A stretch of DNA of 64,000 bases from Candidatus Palauibacter rhopaloidicola. Lineage in GTDB: Bacteria > Gemmatimonadota > Gemmatimonadetes > Palauibacterales > Palauibacteraceae. The position numbers were made by a program, and so were the translations under genes. The DNA lies in NCBI GenBank assembly GCA_026914155.1, contig JAPPGH010000055.1, forward strand, positions 1 to 64,000, in the 5' to 3' direction. The first letter of the stretch is position 1. Every line of letters begins with the position of its first letter. Below the pieces are notes generated by a model, which had not been told where the DNA came from, made no database searches, and was given only the letters and a program-made list of their open reading frames with translations. This document shows positions 44,685-55,119 of this stretch, in pieces.

Positions 44685-46673
44685 TTGAGCTTCCTCTACC
44701 TGTCGGCGCTGGCGCTCGGGCTGAGCGTGATCGTGCCGCTCATCCTCCACCTGCGGCGGCGCCAGACCGACCGGCGCGTGTCCTTCCCGGCGCTCCGCTA
44801 CCTCAGCCGCGCGGAGGACGCGCGCTCGAGATCGCTCGCGGCCTCGGACCTGCTGCTGCTCGCCGTGCGGATCGGCCTCCTGATCGCACTCGCGCTCGCC
44901 GCGGCGGGTCCGCTCATCGGACGCGGCGGCGCCCGCGACCACGAGCCGACCGACCTCGCGCTGATCGTGGACAACTCGGCAAGCGTCGGGCGGCTGGACG
45001 AGAACCGCATCCTGTTCGAGTCGCTCGTGGAGCTGGCCCGGTCGGCGCTCGCCGCGGCCCGCCCGGAGGACCGCGTGTGGCTCTTCCCCACCGTGGGGGA
45101 GCCGCTCGCGGCCGGCGTGTCCGCGGGGCGGGCCGCGCCGGCACTCGGGCAGCTCCGACCGACGGACGGCGCGGCCGATCTGGCCGCCGCCGTGGCTCGG
45201 GCGGCCGCGGCGCTCCCCGCCGACGGCGAGCGGCGGCGCGAAATCCAGTTGCTGTCGGACCTCCAGGCGTCCGCTCTGCGGACCGTCCCGGCGGCCGCGA
45301 GCGACGCCGTCCCCCTCGTAGCCTACGCGCCGCGGCCGCCGGCCGAGCCCAACGGCGCCCTCGTCGATGTCGAACTCACCGGTGGCACGACCGCCCCGTC
45401 GGGAGCCGGCCACGGCGTCATCGTGCGGAGCGCGCGCTCCGGGCCGCCCGCGTCGCCGGATCCACCGGACAACGCCGCGGCGGAGGCCGACATCCGGCTT
45501 GAACTCGACGGGCGGCTTGCCGGCGCGGCCCGGGCCCCGTGGGGAGCGAGCGCCATCCTCGGCCTCCCCGAACTCGGGCCGGGGCTGCACGAGGGGCGGC
45601 TGGAGGTGGAACCGGCCGGCGCGCGGGCCGACGACCTGCGCTACTTCGCGATCCGGGTCGTACCGCCTCCCACGGTTCGCTTCCATGGCGACGCGAACGG
45701 CTTCGTCGGGCTTGGGATCGAAACGCTCCGCGACGGAGGTCGGCTGGGAGCGGGAGGAAACGCGACCGTCGCGGTCGTGGACGGAGATGCGAGCGTCGGC
45801 GCGCCGTGGGAGGGCGCGGGGACCGTCATCTTCGTTCCGCCCGCGGATCCGGTCGATCTGGCGGCGTTCAATCAGGGGCTGGCTTCCGTCGGGATTGCCT
45901 GGCAGGCACGCGTCGATGCGGGATCGGGCGACCTCGGACTCGGGGAGCCGGAGGCCGCGTTCTCGCTCTCGGGGGTGCGGGTCCGGCAGCGCTACCTGCT
46001 GCGCGCGACCGGTGGCGGTTCGGCTGCCGACACGGCGCTGCTGCGCACGGAAGACGGAGAACCGTGGCTCATCCGCACGGATTCGGACGACCGGATGGCA
46101 CTGGTCCTCGCGTCGCCGCTCACCGCGACGGCCAGCGACCTCCCCGCGCATCCCGCGATGGTCCCCTTCCTCGAAGCGCTCCTCGTGCACTGGTCGCACC
46201 TGGCCACCTGGCCCTTCGCCGACTTTGGCGCGGGACGGCCGCTGACCCTCCCGGAGTGGGCGAGCGAGGTCGAGTCCCCCGACGGGACGGTGCGCGCCGT
46301 GGAGGGCGGAGCGCGGTTCACGCCGCTCAGGGCGGGAGTGTATGCGGTCCGGGGCACGGGGAGCGACGGGGCGGACGCGGAAGCGCACTTCGCGGCGAAC
46401 GTGCCGGCGGAGGAGGCCGATCCGACGCCGATGGCGCGGCGCGAACTGGAGGAACTGTTCGCCGGCCGGCCGGTATTCACGGCGGGCCCCGACGCGAGCG
46501 CCTGGCAGGACGGTATCTTTCGCGCGCGGCGGGGCCGGGACATGGCCCCCTGGTTGATCGCGCTCGCGCTCGCGCTGATGGGGATCGAGCTGTACCTGGC
46601 GACGCCGGGCCGGTCGCGCCGCCCGAGCGCGGACGGCGAAGGGAGCGAAGTGACATCGGGCGCGTCGAACTGA
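44685..46673 (+). CDS. BatA-like membrane protein with vWA domain
   Basis: A 662-residue protein starting at TTG 44685, one base after the DUF58 stop. N-terminal helix FLYLSALALGLSVIVPLILHLRRRQTDR is the BatA (aerotolerance regulator N-terminal) pattern, a second helix LLLLAVRIGLLIALALAAAG follows, and LALIVDNSASVG holds a vWA metal site. The rest is a large beta-rich extracytoplasmic part. A final helix near 640 (MAPWLIALALALMGIELYLA) may anchor the C-terminus. Its likely function is in complex with the DUF58 protein and MoxR, as seen in related clusters; the exact role is unknown. Confidence 0.85.
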   Translation: MSFLYLSALALGLSVIVPLILHLRRRQTDRRVSFPALRYLSRAEDARSRSLAASDLLLLAVRIGLLIALALAAAGPLIGRGGARDHEPTDLALIVDNSASVGRLDENRILFESLVELARSALAAARPEDRVWLFPTVGEPLAAGVSAGRAAPALGQLRPTDGAADLAAAVARAAAALPADGERRREIQLLSDLQASALRTVPAAASDAVPLVAYAPRPPAEPNGALVDVELTGGTTAPSGAGHGVIVRSARSGPPASPDPPDNAAAEADIRLELDGRLAGAARAPWGASAILGLPELGPGLHEGRLEVEPAGARADDLRYFAIRVVPPPTVRFHGDANGFVGLGIETLRDGGRLGAGGNATVAVVDGDASVGAPWEGAGTVIFVPPADPVDLAAFNQGLASVGIAWQARVDAGSGDLGLGEPEAAFSLSGVRVRQRYLLRATGGGSAADTALLRTEDGEPWLIRTDSDDRMALVLASPLTATASDLPAHPAMVPFLEALLVHWSHLATWPFADFGAGRPLTLPEWASEVESPDGTVRAVEGGARFTPLRAGVYAVRGTGSDGADAEAHFAANVPAEEADPTPMARRELEELFAGRPVFTAGPDASAWQDGIFRARRGRDMAPWLIALALALMGIELYLATPGRSRRPSADGEGSEVTSGASN

Positions 46674-49600
46674 TTCGAACGTCGTTCCTCCAGACCGTGC
46701 GAGCCGCCGGAATCCCGGAGGCGCTCTCGCGGCGTGGCGCCCGTGCGTCCGTCCACCCGCTTCCGAGTGCGGGATCCGCCGCCGTTGCGCTCGCGCTCGA
46801 CGATCTGGCCGTCGGCGCACCCATCGTCCTCGTCGCCGACACGCCCGAGCGGGCCGAGGCGCTCCACGAGGACCTCCGCACGCTCGGGGCCGGGGGCGCC
46901 CGCTGTTATCCGCAGCGGGAGGCCCTCCCGTACGAGGATGCGGACCCGCACATCGAGATCGAGGCCCAGCGCGTGGACGCGATGGGGGCGCTGCTCGGCG
47001 GGCGCTGCCGCATCCTCACGACGACGGCCCGGGCGCTCGCCGAACGCGCGCCGATTCCCGTCGGCCCCGGAACGAGCCTCGCCCTCACGATCCGGCGCGG
47101 GGCCGCACACCCCCTGGCCGTACTCGGCCGCCGCCTGGAGGAGATGGGATTCGGCCGCACCCACACCGTCCGTGAAGTCGGGGACTACGCGATCCGCGGC
47201 GGGATCGTGGATCTGTTCCCGTTCGGACATCCGGCGCCGCTTCGGATCGAACTCTGGGGAGACGAGGTGGAGTCGGTGCGCCGCTTCGATGCGCTCACCC
47301 AGCGTTCGACCGAACCGCTGGAGAGCGTGGATGTCCTTCCGATCGCGCTGCAGGGCTCCGAAACGGCGGGCGACGTGGAGCGGCGCGCCCTCCTCGAGAC
47401 GCTTCCGCCGACGGCGCTCGCGCTGATCCTCGACCCGGAAGGGGGCGTCCGGGCCCGCCAACGCCTGTGGGCCGAGGTCCGGGACGCGAGGAAGCGCGTC
47501 GGCGCCGGCGCGGAGCCGGCCGAGTCCCTCGTCCTCCCGCCTTCAGAGGCGGAGCAGCGGCTCGCCGCGTTCCGCCGCCTCGAATTCGCGGCGCCGGAGC
47601 GGGCGCCGGAGCAGGCCCCCGTGGCCGCGATTCGGCTTCCGGTCGAGCCTCCGCCCTCCATAGACCGCGACATGAAGCGGCTCGTGGCCGAGATCGGCAC
47701 GGCGCGGGCCCGTGGCGAACGACTCATCGTCTTCTGCGACAACGACGGCCAGGTCGAGCGGCTGGAGGAGATCCTCACCGAACGCGGGGGCGCGGCGCTC
47801 GCCCGCGAAGTCGCGCTCGCCATCGGATCGCTCAGCGGCGGGTTCAGGGTCGGCGTCCCCGGCACCCTGCTCGTCCTCACGGATCACGAGGTGTTCCGGC
47901 GCCGGTATCGCCGCCACCGCGTCCGGCTGCGTGGCGCCGCCACCATCGAATCCATCGCGGCCATCGAACCCGGCGACTACGTGGTTCACATGGAGCACGG
48001 GATCGGCCGTTACATGGGCCTGGAGCGCGTGGAGGTGCGCGGCGAGACGATCGAGACGATGGAGATCCGCTACGCCGACGGTGAAATCCTGAGACTCCCG
48101 CACTATCGGCTGGACCTCATCGAGCGGTGGAGCGCCGCGGGTCCCGACGCCCGGCCGCCCGCGGTCCACAAGCTGGGCCGGCGGAAGTGGAAACAGCTGC
48201 GGAACCGAACCGTCGCGGCGATCGAGGCCACGGCGGTCGAACTCCTCCAACTCTACGCGCGGCGCAAGATGTCGCCCGGACGCGCCTTCCCGGCCGAGAC
48301 CGCCTGGCAGAGGGAGATGGAATCCGCCTTCCTCTACGATGAGACGCCGGATCAACTCAGCGCCTGGGAGGCCGTGCGGCGCGATCTCGAGGCGCCGGTC
48401 CCGATGGACCGCCTCGTGTGCGGGGACGTAGGCTTCGGGAAGACGGAGGTCGCGATCCGCGCGGCGTTCAAGGCCGTGCAGGACGGCGCGCAGGTCGCCG
48501 TGCTCGCCCCGACAACGATCCTCGCGGACCAGCATCTCGCCACGTTTCGCGAGCGCCTCGCGGGCTTCCCGGTGCACGTGGAAGGGCTGTCGCGCTTCCG
48601 CACCCCGCGTGAGCAGCGCGACGTCATCGCGGGGCTCGAAGCCGGGACCATCGACATCGTCATCGGCACGCACCGGATCCTCTCGCGCGACGTCGGGTTC
48701 CGCGACCTGGGCCTCCTCATCGTGGACGAGGAGCAGCGGTTCGGCGTTCGTCAGAAGGAGCGGTTGAAGGAGGTCCGCGAGACCGTGGATGTCCTCACGC
48801 TCACGGCGACCCCGATCCCCCGGACGCTTCACCTGGCGCTCGGCGGGCTGCGCGACCTCTCCACCATCCGCACGCCGCCGCGGAACCGCATGCCGATCAT
48901 CACGCACGTGCTGTCCTGGGATGACGGGATCCTGGAGGAGGCCCTGCGGCGCGAGTTCGACCGCGGCGGCCAGGTGTTCTTCGTCCACGACCGCGTCGAG
49001 ACGATTCACGCCGCCGCGAGCCGCGTGAAGAGGCTGATGCCCGAGGCGCGGGCCGCCATCGCGCACGGCCAGATGCCGGAGCGCGAACTCGAGGACGTCA
49101 TGCACCGCTTCGTCCGCGGCGAGATCGACCTCCTCATCTGCACGTCCATCATCGAGAACGGACTCGACGTCCCGTCCGCGAACACGATGATCGTCCACCG
49201 GGCCCACAACTTCGGCCTCGCCCAGCTCTACCAACTGCGGGGGCGGGTCGGCCGCTCCCACCGCCGCGCCTACTGCTATCTCGTCGTCCCCTCCGATGTG
49301 GCCCCGGATGCGGCGGAGCGGTTGCGCGTGCTCGAGCACCACACGGAACTGGGCTCGGGGTACGAGGTGGCGCTCAAGGACCTGGAGTTGCGGGGGGCGG
49401 GGAACCTGCTGGGCGGAGAGCAGAGCGGGTTCGCCACCGCCGTGGGGATCGAGACGTGGCAGCGGCTCGTCGAAAGCACCCTTCGGCGATTGAGGGGAGA
49501 ATCGTCGGACTCCGCGCCGCGCGCCCGGGTCTCCGTGGACGGGGAATCGTTCCTCCCTGATGACTACGTCGCCGGGTCTCCGGTGAAGATGCATCTCTAT

Positions 49601-50008
49601 CGCCGTCTCTCGCGTCTCACGAAATGGGAAGAGGTGAAGGCGTTCCGCGCGGAACTCGAGGATCGCTTCGGCCGCCTTCCGCCCCCGGCGGCGCGTCTGC
49701 TCGCGGCGGCGGAACTCCGGATTCTCGGGGCGGCGATCGGCGCGGACTGGATCCGGGCCTCCGACGACGACGCCCGAATCTCGTTCGAAGCGACGGCCTC
49801 GCCGCAGCTCAGGCTGCTCACGAACGCGCTCGCGGACCGCCAGTTGCACGTTGAAGTGCGGCGGCTGGAACCGTTATCGTTGGTCCTGCGACGGGCGGGA
49901 ACCGAGCCCCTCCTGCCGATGTTGGTGGAGGCCCTGGGGATCCTGGCGGCGCCGGGGCGCACGGACGCGAAGGAGACCAGAATTCCGGCGGCCGCCGGAG
50001 GAGTCTAG
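46670..50008 (+). CDS. mfd: Transcription-repair coupling factor
   Basis: A protein of about 1112 residues that removes stalled RNA polymerase and recruits UvrA. Order of domains: UvrB-homology region ([31 protein letters not shown]), RNAP-interaction domain ([19 protein letters not shown]), then translocase helicase with [12 protein letters not shown] (Walker A), DEEQRFGV (DEEx), [10 protein letters not shown] and [15 protein letters not shown]. The C-terminal TRCF domain is present. The best start appears to be CTG 46670, overlapping the previous stop as CTGA; GTG 46697 is the next in frame. No strong ribosome site exists for either, so translational coupling seems likely. Confidence 0.96.
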   Translation: MIRTSFLQTVRAAGIPEALSRRGARASVHPLPSAGSAAVALALDDLAVGAPIVLVADTPERAEALHEDLRTLGAGGARCYPQREALPYEDADPHIEIEAQRVDAMGALLGGRCRILTTTARALAERAPIPVGPGTSLALTIRRGAAHPLAVLGRRLEEMGFGRTHTVREVGDYAIRGGIVDLFPFGHPAPLRIELWGDEVESVRRFDALTQRSTEPLESVDVLPIALQGSETAGDVERRALLETLPPTALALILDPEGGVRARQRLWAEVRDARKRVGAGAEPAESLVLPPSEAEQRLAAFRRLEFAAPERAPEQAPVAAIRLPVEPPPSIDRDMKRLVAEIGTARARGERLIVFCDNDGQVERLEEILTERGGAALAREVALAIGSLSGGFRVGVPGTLLVLTDHEVFRRRYRRHRVRLRGAATIESIAAIEPGDYVVHMEHGIGRYMGLERVEVRGETIETMEIRYADGEILRLPHYRLDLIERWSAAGPDARPPAVHKLGRRKWKQLRNRTVAAIEATAVELLQLYARRKMSPGRAFPAETAWQREMESAFLYDETPDQLSAWEAVRRDLEAPVPMDRLVCGDVGFGKTEVAIRAAFKAVQDGAQVAVLAPTTILADQHLATFRERLAGFPVHVEGLSRFRTPREQRDVIAGLEAGTIDIVIGTHRILSRDVGFRDLGLLIVDEEQRFGVRQKERLKEVRETVDVLTLTATPIPRTLHLALGGLRDLSTIRTPPRNRMPIITHVLSWDDGILEEALRREFDRGGQVFFVHDRVETIHAAASRVKRLMPEARAAIAHGQMPERELEDVMHRFVRGEIDLLICTSIIENGLDVPSANTMIVHRAHNFGLAQLYQLRGRVGRSHRRAYCYLVVPSDVAPDAAERLRVLEHHTELGSGYEVALKDLELRGAGNLLGGEQSGFATAVGIETWQRLVESTLRRLRGESSDSAPRARVSVDGESFLPDDYVAGSPVKMHLYRRLSRLTKWEEVKAFRAELEDRFGRLPPPAARLLAAAELRILGAAIGADWIRASDDDARISFEATASPQLRLLTNALADRQLHVEVRRLEPLSLVLRRAGTEPLLPMLVEALGILAAPGRTDAKETRIPAAAGGV

Positions 50009-50009
50009 C

Positions 50010-51410
50010 GTGATCGATATCAATGGTGGAATGAAGGCTTTTCGGGCCGGGGCCTGCCTGCTCGCCGCGGCGCTCGCCCTCGGCGCGCCGCTCGCCGGAC
50101 TGCAGGAGAACGAACCGGCGGCGCCCGACACCGTGGAGGCGACGGAGTTTCCCTCCGGCGTGGCGTCGCTCGACCGGGTCGTGGCCGTGGTGGGCGACAC
50201 CGCGATCCTCCTGTCCGATATCCAGGTCACCCTCTACCAGCTGCAGGGCGCCGGCGCGCGGATCCCGCCCGAGGGTTCGGAGCGCTGGAAGACCTTCGCC
50301 GACGACGTACTCGAGGCGATGATTGACGACCTCATTTACCTGCAGCAGGCGAGGAACGCGGGGGTCACGGTGCCCGAGGACCGCGTGACGCAGATGGCGG
50401 ACGAGATTTTCGCGGAGAGGCGATCGCGGTTCTCCTCCGACGAAGAGATGATGCTGGCGGTGGAAGAGACGGGCATGAACATGCTCCAGTTCCGCCAGAT
50501 GCTCCGCTCCCAGGCTCAGGCCGAGGGAATGCGCCAGGCCTACCGGTTCGAACTCGAGCAGCGCGACGACCTGCCGCCGGTCATCGTGAGCGAGGAAGAG
50601 GTCGAAGCCGCCTTCGAGGAGTTCGCGCAGAACCAGCCACCGCGCCCCGCGCTCGTCTCCTTCAACCGGCTCGTGGTCACGCCGAATCCGAGCGGCGCGG
50701 CCCGTGACAGCCTCGTGGCGCGCACGATTCGCGTTCAGAACGATTTCGCGAACGACGAGGAGTTCTCGGTCCTCGCCCGCCGCCATTCCGACGACGACGG
50801 CACCAGGGAGCAGGGCGGCGAGCTGGGCTGGATGAACCGCGACCTGCTCGTGAAACCGTTCGGCGACGCCGCCTGGGGGGCACGCCCCGGCCAGACGGTG
50901 GGTCCGGTGCAGACGCAGTTCGGGTTCCACTTCATCAAGATCGAGCGCCAGCGGGGGGCGGAGCGCTTTCTGCGCCACATCCTCCTGCGCCCCGAGATCT
51001 CGGAGGATGACGTCGAGGAGGCCCGGACGCTCGCGATCCAGGTCGCGGACAGCCTGCGCGCGGGCGCCGACCCGGAACGGCTCGTGGCCGTGTTCCGCGG
51101 ACGGGTGGCCGACGAGGCGATCCGCTTCGACGACGTGTCGCTCGCGAGCCTGGTCAGCCAGTTCACGGGCGGGGGCGCCGAATCCGGACTCACCGCCCCG
51201 ACGCCCGGCACGGTGTACGGGCCGCTGCCGATAGAACGCGGCGGCCCGACCGAGTTCGGGCTCGTCCACGTCCTGTCGTTCCGTCCCGAGGGCCCGATCG
51301 AACTCAACGATGTGCGGGACCAGATCCGGCAGAGCCTCCGGACCCGCAAGCAGATCGACGTCATCCTCCAGGAGGTGCGTGCCAACACCTACATCGATGT
51401 GAGATTCTGA
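50010..51410 (+). CDS. SurA-like periplasmic peptidyl-prolyl isomerase
   Basis: A 466-residue chaperone. GTG 50010 has GGAGGAG seven bases upstream and is preferred to ATG 50031. Signal peptide AGACLLAAALALGAPLAG, then a SurA N-terminal-like helical part (VASLDRVVAVVGDTAILLSDI and IDDLIYLQQARNAGVTVPEDRV), a parvulin domain at about 205-310 (LARRHSDDDGTREQGGELGWM, FGDAAWGARPGQTVGPVQTQFGFHFIKI), and a second, degenerate parvulin-like region before the end. It assists outer-membrane protein folding. It begins two bases after the mfd stop. Confidence 0.9.
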   Translation: MIDINGGMKAFRAGACLLAAALALGAPLAGLQENEPAAPDTVEATEFPSGVASLDRVVAVVGDTAILLSDIQVTLYQLQGAGARIPPEGSERWKTFADDVLEAMIDDLIYLQQARNAGVTVPEDRVTQMADEIFAERRSRFSSDEEMMLAVEETGMNMLQFRQMLRSQAQAEGMRQAYRFELEQRDDLPPVIVSEEEVEAAFEEFAQNQPPRPALVSFNRLVVTPNPSGAARDSLVARTIRVQNDFANDEEFSVLARRHSDDDGTREQGGELGWMNRDLLVKPFGDAAWGARPGQTVGPVQTQFGFHFIKIERQRGAERFLRHILLRPEISEDDVEEARTLAIQVADSLRAGADPERLVAVFRGRVADEAIRFDDVSLASLVSQFTGGGAESGLTAPTPGTVYGPLPIERGGPTEFGLVHVLSFRPEGPIELNDVRDQIRQSLRTRKQIDVILQEVRANTYIDVRF

Positions 51411-51424
51411 GGAGGATGACCCAC

Positions 51425-52372
51425 ATGCCGCGCCTCGGGATCACGCTGGGGGATCCGCGCGGGATCGGGCCGGAGGTGACCGCGGCGGCGCTCTCCTCGT
51501 TCTCGGGCGCGGACGGGATCGATGCGGTCCTCGTGGGGCCGCGGTCGCTCGGCGAGGTGGAGGACCGGCTGGAGGGGGTGCCCCGGGAGACGGTGGGAGA
51601 CTGGGACCCCGCGGGCGGCGAGAGGCTCGCGGGCCTGCTGTCGGCGCGGGCCATCGAACGGGCCGTCGCGATGGCGCGGACGGGAGAGATCGACGGGATC
51701 GTCACGGCTCCGATCAGCAAGGCCGCCCTGCGGGCCGCGGGGTACGCGCACCCGGGGCACACGGAGTTCCTCCAGGAGCTGGCCGGAGCCCACGAGGTCA
51801 CGATGATGATGTCCGCCGAGCGCACGCCCCTCGGCGGATCCCTGCGCCTGGCGCTCCTCACCGCGCATCTTCCCCTGCGCGACGTACCTTCCGTGCTCGA
51901 CGCGGACCTCTTCGTGCGCAGATCCGCGATCGCGATCGAAGCCATGCGCGCGTGGTGGGGGATCGAACGGCCCCGCCTCGCCTTCGCGGGGCTCAATCCG
52001 CACGCGGGCGAGGGGGGACTGTTCGGCGACGAGGAGATCGAGGTGTTCGCGCCGGCGCTCGCCCGGCTCGCTTCCGACCCCGCGCTCGACATCCTCGGCG
52101 TCTTCCCCGGGGACACCGTCTTCCTGAAGGCGCTCTCTGGAGAGGCGGACCTCGTCGTGACGCCCTACCACGACGTGGGCCTCGCGGTGCTGAAGACGAT
52201 CGCGATGAACGAAGGCGTGAACGTGACGGCCGGGCTTCCCTTCCCGCGCACCTCGCCGGATCACGGCACGGCGATGGACATCGCGGGCCGCGGGGTCGCG
52301 GATCCGGGAGCGATGCGGGCCGCGATCGAGCTCTGCGCCCGGTTCTGCGCGGCGCGGGCCGTCGCGACGTGA
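51425..52372 (+). CDS. pdxA: 4-hydroxythreonine-4-phosphate dehydrogenase
   Basis: A 315-residue metal- and NAD-dependent enzyme of pyridoxal phosphate synthesis. It reads MPRLGITLGDPRGIGPEV, with DGIVTAPISKAAL, HPGHTEFLQELAGA, GLNPHAGEGGLFG, FPGDTVF and VTPYHDVGLAVLK as expected, the histidines being metal ligands. ATG 51425 lies 9 bases after GGAGG and is preferred; ATG 51416 directly abuts the ribosome site. No other pdx gene is nearby. Confidence 0.96.
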   Translation: MPRLGITLGDPRGIGPEVTAAALSSFSGADGIDAVLVGPRSLGEVEDRLEGVPRETVGDWDPAGGERLAGLLSARAIERAVAMARTGEIDGIVTAPISKAALRAAGYAHPGHTEFLQELAGAHEVTMMMSAERTPLGGSLRLALLTAHLPLRDVPSVLDADLFVRRSAIAIEAMRAWWGIERPRLAFAGLNPHAGEGGLFGDEEIEVFAPALARLASDPALDILGVFPGDTVFLKALSGEADLVVTPYHDVGLAVLKTIAMNEGVNVTAGLPFPRTSPDHGTAMDIAGRGVADPGAMRAAIELCARFCAARAVAT

Positions 52373-53037
52373 TCGCGCTGAGGGATGTCTCGAAGGCCTA
52401 CCCGCGCTCCGGAGACGCGCTGCGGGGGGTTTCGTTCCGCCTCCGGAAGGGGGAGTTCGCGTTCCTCACGGGGCCGTCGGGGGCCGGCAAGTCGACGGTG
52501 CTCGAACTGATCCACTTCCAGACGCGGCCGACCGAAGGCGAGGTCCAGGTCTCGCGCTACAACTCGAGGCGGATCCGCCGCCGGGACATCCCCGCCCTGC
52601 GGCGCCGCGTCGGGTTCGTGTTTCAGGACTTCAAGCTGCTGGAACGGCTGACCGCCGCGGAGAACGTGGCCTTCGCGCTCGAGGTCATCGGGACACCGCG
52701 GCGCGAGATCGCGGGGCGCGTGCAGCGGCTGCTGAGCCAGGTCGGTCTCGCCGCCCGCGCCAGTTCGAGACCGTCGGAACTGTCGGGCGGGGAGCGGCAG
52801 CGCGTCGCCGTGGCGCGCGCCCTCGCCACGGAACCACGGATCCTCCTCGCGGACGAACCCACGGGCAACCTCGATCCCGACGCCGCCGGGGGAGTGTTCG
52901 AGCTGTTCAGCATGCTGAACCGCCTCGGCACGGCCGTGCTCATGGCCACGCACGACGCGGATTTCGTGCGCCTGCATGGCGAGATTCGCCGATTGGAGCT
53001 GGAGGGCGGGCGACTCGTCGGGGATTCCACCGCGTGA
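52369..53037 (+). CDS. ftsE: Cell-division ABC ATPase FtsE
   Basis: A 222-residue ATPase beginning at GTG 52369, overlapping the pdxA stop (GTGA). Walker A GPSGAGKST, FQDFKLLERLTAAENVAFALEVIG (the FtsE Q-loop region), signature LSGGERQR, Walker B ILLADEPTGNLDP and ATHDADF are complete. With FtsX it forms a division transporter that uses ATP to trigger periplasmic amidase activators, and both genes plus an EnvC-like gene lie together here. Confidence 0.96.
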   Translation: MIALRDVSKAYPRSGDALRGVSFRLRKGEFAFLTGPSGAGKSTVLELIHFQTRPTEGEVQVSRYNSRRIRRRDIPALRRRVGFVFQDFKLLERLTAAENVAFALEVIGTPRREIAGRVQRLLSQVGLAARASSRPSELSGGERQRVAVARALATEPRILLADEPTGNLDPDAAGGVFELFSMLNRLGTAVLMATHDADFVRLHGEIRRLELEGGRLVGDSTA

Positions 53038-53909
53038 GAGCCGTGCGCGAGGCGCTCGCCGGCTTCCGGCGCACCCCCCTGCTGTGCGCCCTCTCCGTCG
53101 GAGCGGTCGGGCTCAGCCTCGTGATCCTCGGTCTCTTTGGGCTCGTTGCGCACAATGTCGGCGGAGCGATCGGCGATGTGGAGCGGCGCGTGGAGGTCGT
53201 CGGCTACCTGCTCGACGACGTCGGCCCGGATCAGGTGCGAGCCGCCCGGCGGGAGTTGGAGGCGCTGCCGGCGGTGGAGTCGGTGCGCTACGTCTCGAAG
53301 GACGAGGCGCTGGAGCGGGCGCGGCGCGATCTCAGCGAGTTCTCGAACGTCTACGGAGAACTTCAGGTGAACCCGCTTCCCGCCTCGTTTCACCTCAGGC
53401 TGCGGGAGGGGTTCCGCACGCCGGAGACCGTGTCGGAGACCGCGGGCACGCTCGCGGCGTATCCGTTCATTGAGGAGGCGCGCTTCGGGGAGGAGTGGGT
53501 GGAGCGGCTCTTTGCCCTGCGGAGCGCGGCGGCGGCGATTGCGCTCGCCCTGGGCGGCGGGTTCGCGCTGGTCGCCGCGCTTCTCATCGTCACGACGGTG
53601 CGCATGGCGGTCCTCGCACGCGGCGAAGAGATCGAGATCATGCAGATCGTGGGCGCGCGGGAAGGCTACATCCAGCGACCCTTCCTCCTCGAAGGCGCGG
53701 CGACGGGACTCGCGGGCGGGCTGCTCGCGCTCGGCCTCACGCGGCTCGCGTACGTCGTCTTCCCCGCGCGTTTCGCGGCCGTCGAGTCTCTCGCGTGGCT
53801 CCCGCACCTCTGGACCGCGGCCGGCGTCGCCGCCGCCGCCGTTCTCGGCCTGCTCGCCGCCGCATTCTCCGTGCACCGTGAAGTGGGACGGGTGTATGGC
53901 CCCTCGTAG
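53034..53909 (+). CDS. ftsX: Cell-division permease-like protein FtsX
   Basis: A 291-residue protein, start GTG overlapping the ftsE stop (GTGA). Four hydrophobic segments: about 20-40, 165-190, 215-240 and 260-280. The large extracytoplasmic loop between the first and second contains VEVVGYLLDDV and VRYVSKDEALERARRDL, the part that binds the EnvC-like protein in E. coli. EIEIMQIVGAREGYIQRPFLLEGAATGL is the typical FtsX membrane-proximal motif. Its last 14 bases overlap the start of the EnvC-like gene. Confidence 0.94.
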   Translation: MRAVREALAGFRRTPLLCALSVGAVGLSLVILGLFGLVAHNVGGAIGDVERRVEVVGYLLDDVGPDQVRAARRELEALPAVESVRYVSKDEALERARRDLSEFSNVYGELQVNPLPASFHLRLREGFRTPETVSETAGTLAAYPFIEEARFGEEWVERLFALRSAAAAIALALGGGFALVAALLIVTTVRMAVLARGEEIEIMQIVGAREGYIQRPFLLEGAATGLAGGLLALGLTRLAYVVFPARFAAVESLAWLPHLWTAAGVAAAAVLGLLAAAFSVHREVGRVYGPS

Positions 53910-55119
53910 CCGCGCGTGGACGGCGCGGGTCGCTGCGGCCGTGAGCGTCGCCGTCGCGACGATCCCCGCGTGGACCGCGCCGGCTCCCGCGATCGCGCAG
54001 GAGTCGCCCGACGTGCGGCGCCGCCTCGACGAGAGCCAGGCGCGGCTGGAACTCATTCGCGAAGAACGGCAGCGGCTGCGCCGCGAACTCGCGGGGATCG
54101 CCGGCCAGGTCAGCGGCGACTCGGCCGAACTCGTGAACATCGAACGCCAGATCGACGCCTCGGCGAGCCTCCTGGCCGAGTTCGACGTTCAACTGCTCGC
54201 ACTCTCCGACCGGCTCACGGTCATGACGCGCGAGATGCTGCTCACGCGCGACGAACTCACGGCGCGCCGGGTCGTGCTGCGGGCGCGGCTCCGCGACATC
54301 TACAAGCGCGGCCCCCTCCGCACCGTCGAGGTGCTCCTCTCCTCGGGGTCGTTCTCGGACCTGCTCAGTCGCTACCGGTACCTCCGCGATGTCGCGGTCT
54401 TCGACCGCATGCTCCTGGAGGACGTGAGGGAACTCGAGGTCAGCCTCACGGAGCAGCGCGGCGGGTTGAGCCGGGAGAGCGACCGCATCGCAGGCGTACG
54501 GGCGGAGAATCTCCGGGAATACGACGAGCTGGAGAGGCTGGAGGGACAGCGGCAGGAGCGGTTGCGCCGCTTCGAGGACCGCCGCGACGAGGCGCAGTCG
54601 ACGCTGGCCCGACTGGCGACGGAGGAGGCCGAGCTGCGCGCGCTCATCGGTGGCCTGGAAGAACGACGCCGCTCGGCGGAACGCGAGGCCGGCGCCGCGT
54701 CGGTCTCGTCGCTGACGACCGGGGATCTCGGACGCCTCGCCTGGCCGGTCGAGGGAGAGATCCTGTGGCGCTTCGGGCCCGAGCGGGAAGGGCGCACGAC
54801 GATCCCGCGCGAAGGGATCGGGATCGCGGCCCCGCGCGGCACGCCCGTGAACGCGGTGGACCGCGGCACCGTCGCCTCCGTGGCGGCGCGCGCCTCGGGA
54901 CAGACGGTGATCCTCGATCACGGAGGCGGTTTCTACTCGTCCTATCAGAAGCTCCGCGACGTCACGGTCCGCGAGGGACAGGCGGTCGGCGAGGGACAGC
55001 CGATCGGACACGTGGGCGGGGACGCCACCCAGCCGCACATCGAGTTCCAGATCTACGAACCGGGGGCGGTGGGGCCCCGCGCGGTGGATCCGGTCCGGTG
55101 GCTGCGGGGCCGCCCGTGA
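53896..55119 (+). CDS. EnvC-like murein hydrolase activator (degenerate LytM)
   Basis: A 407-residue exported protein. A signal peptide ends near AIAQES. Residues about 35-260 are a long coiled coil (LDESQARLELIREERQRLRRELAGI), matching the FtsX-binding coiled coil of EnvC. Residues about 285-400 are an M23/LytM domain: LAWPVEGEILWRFG, GIGIAAPRGTPV, DHGGGFYSSYQKL and HIEFQIY. The first zinc His/Asp of active M23 (HxGxD) is replaced by IxIxx, and the second HxH is HxE, so it is probably an inactive activator, as in EnvC and NlpD. Overlap with ftsX supports an FtsEX-EnvC pathway acting on an amidase such as the one at 39920. Confidence 0.92.
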   Translation: MAPRSRAWTARVAAAVSVAVATIPAWTAPAPAIAQESPDVRRRLDESQARLELIREERQRLRRELAGIAGQVSGDSAELVNIERQIDASASLLAEFDVQLLALSDRLTVMTREMLLTRDELTARRVVLRARLRDIYKRGPLRTVEVLLSSGSFSDLLSRYRYLRDVAVFDRMLLEDVRELEVSLTEQRGGLSRESDRIAGVRAENLREYDELERLEGQRQERLRRFEDRRDEAQSTLARLATEEAELRALIGGLEERRRSAEREAGAASVSSLTTGDLGRLAWPVEGEILWRFGPEREGRTTIPREGIGIAAPRGTPVNAVDRGTVASVAARASGQTVILDHGGGFYSSYQKLRDVTVREGQAVGEGQPIGHVGGDATQPHIEFQIYEPGAVGPRAVDPVRWLRGRP

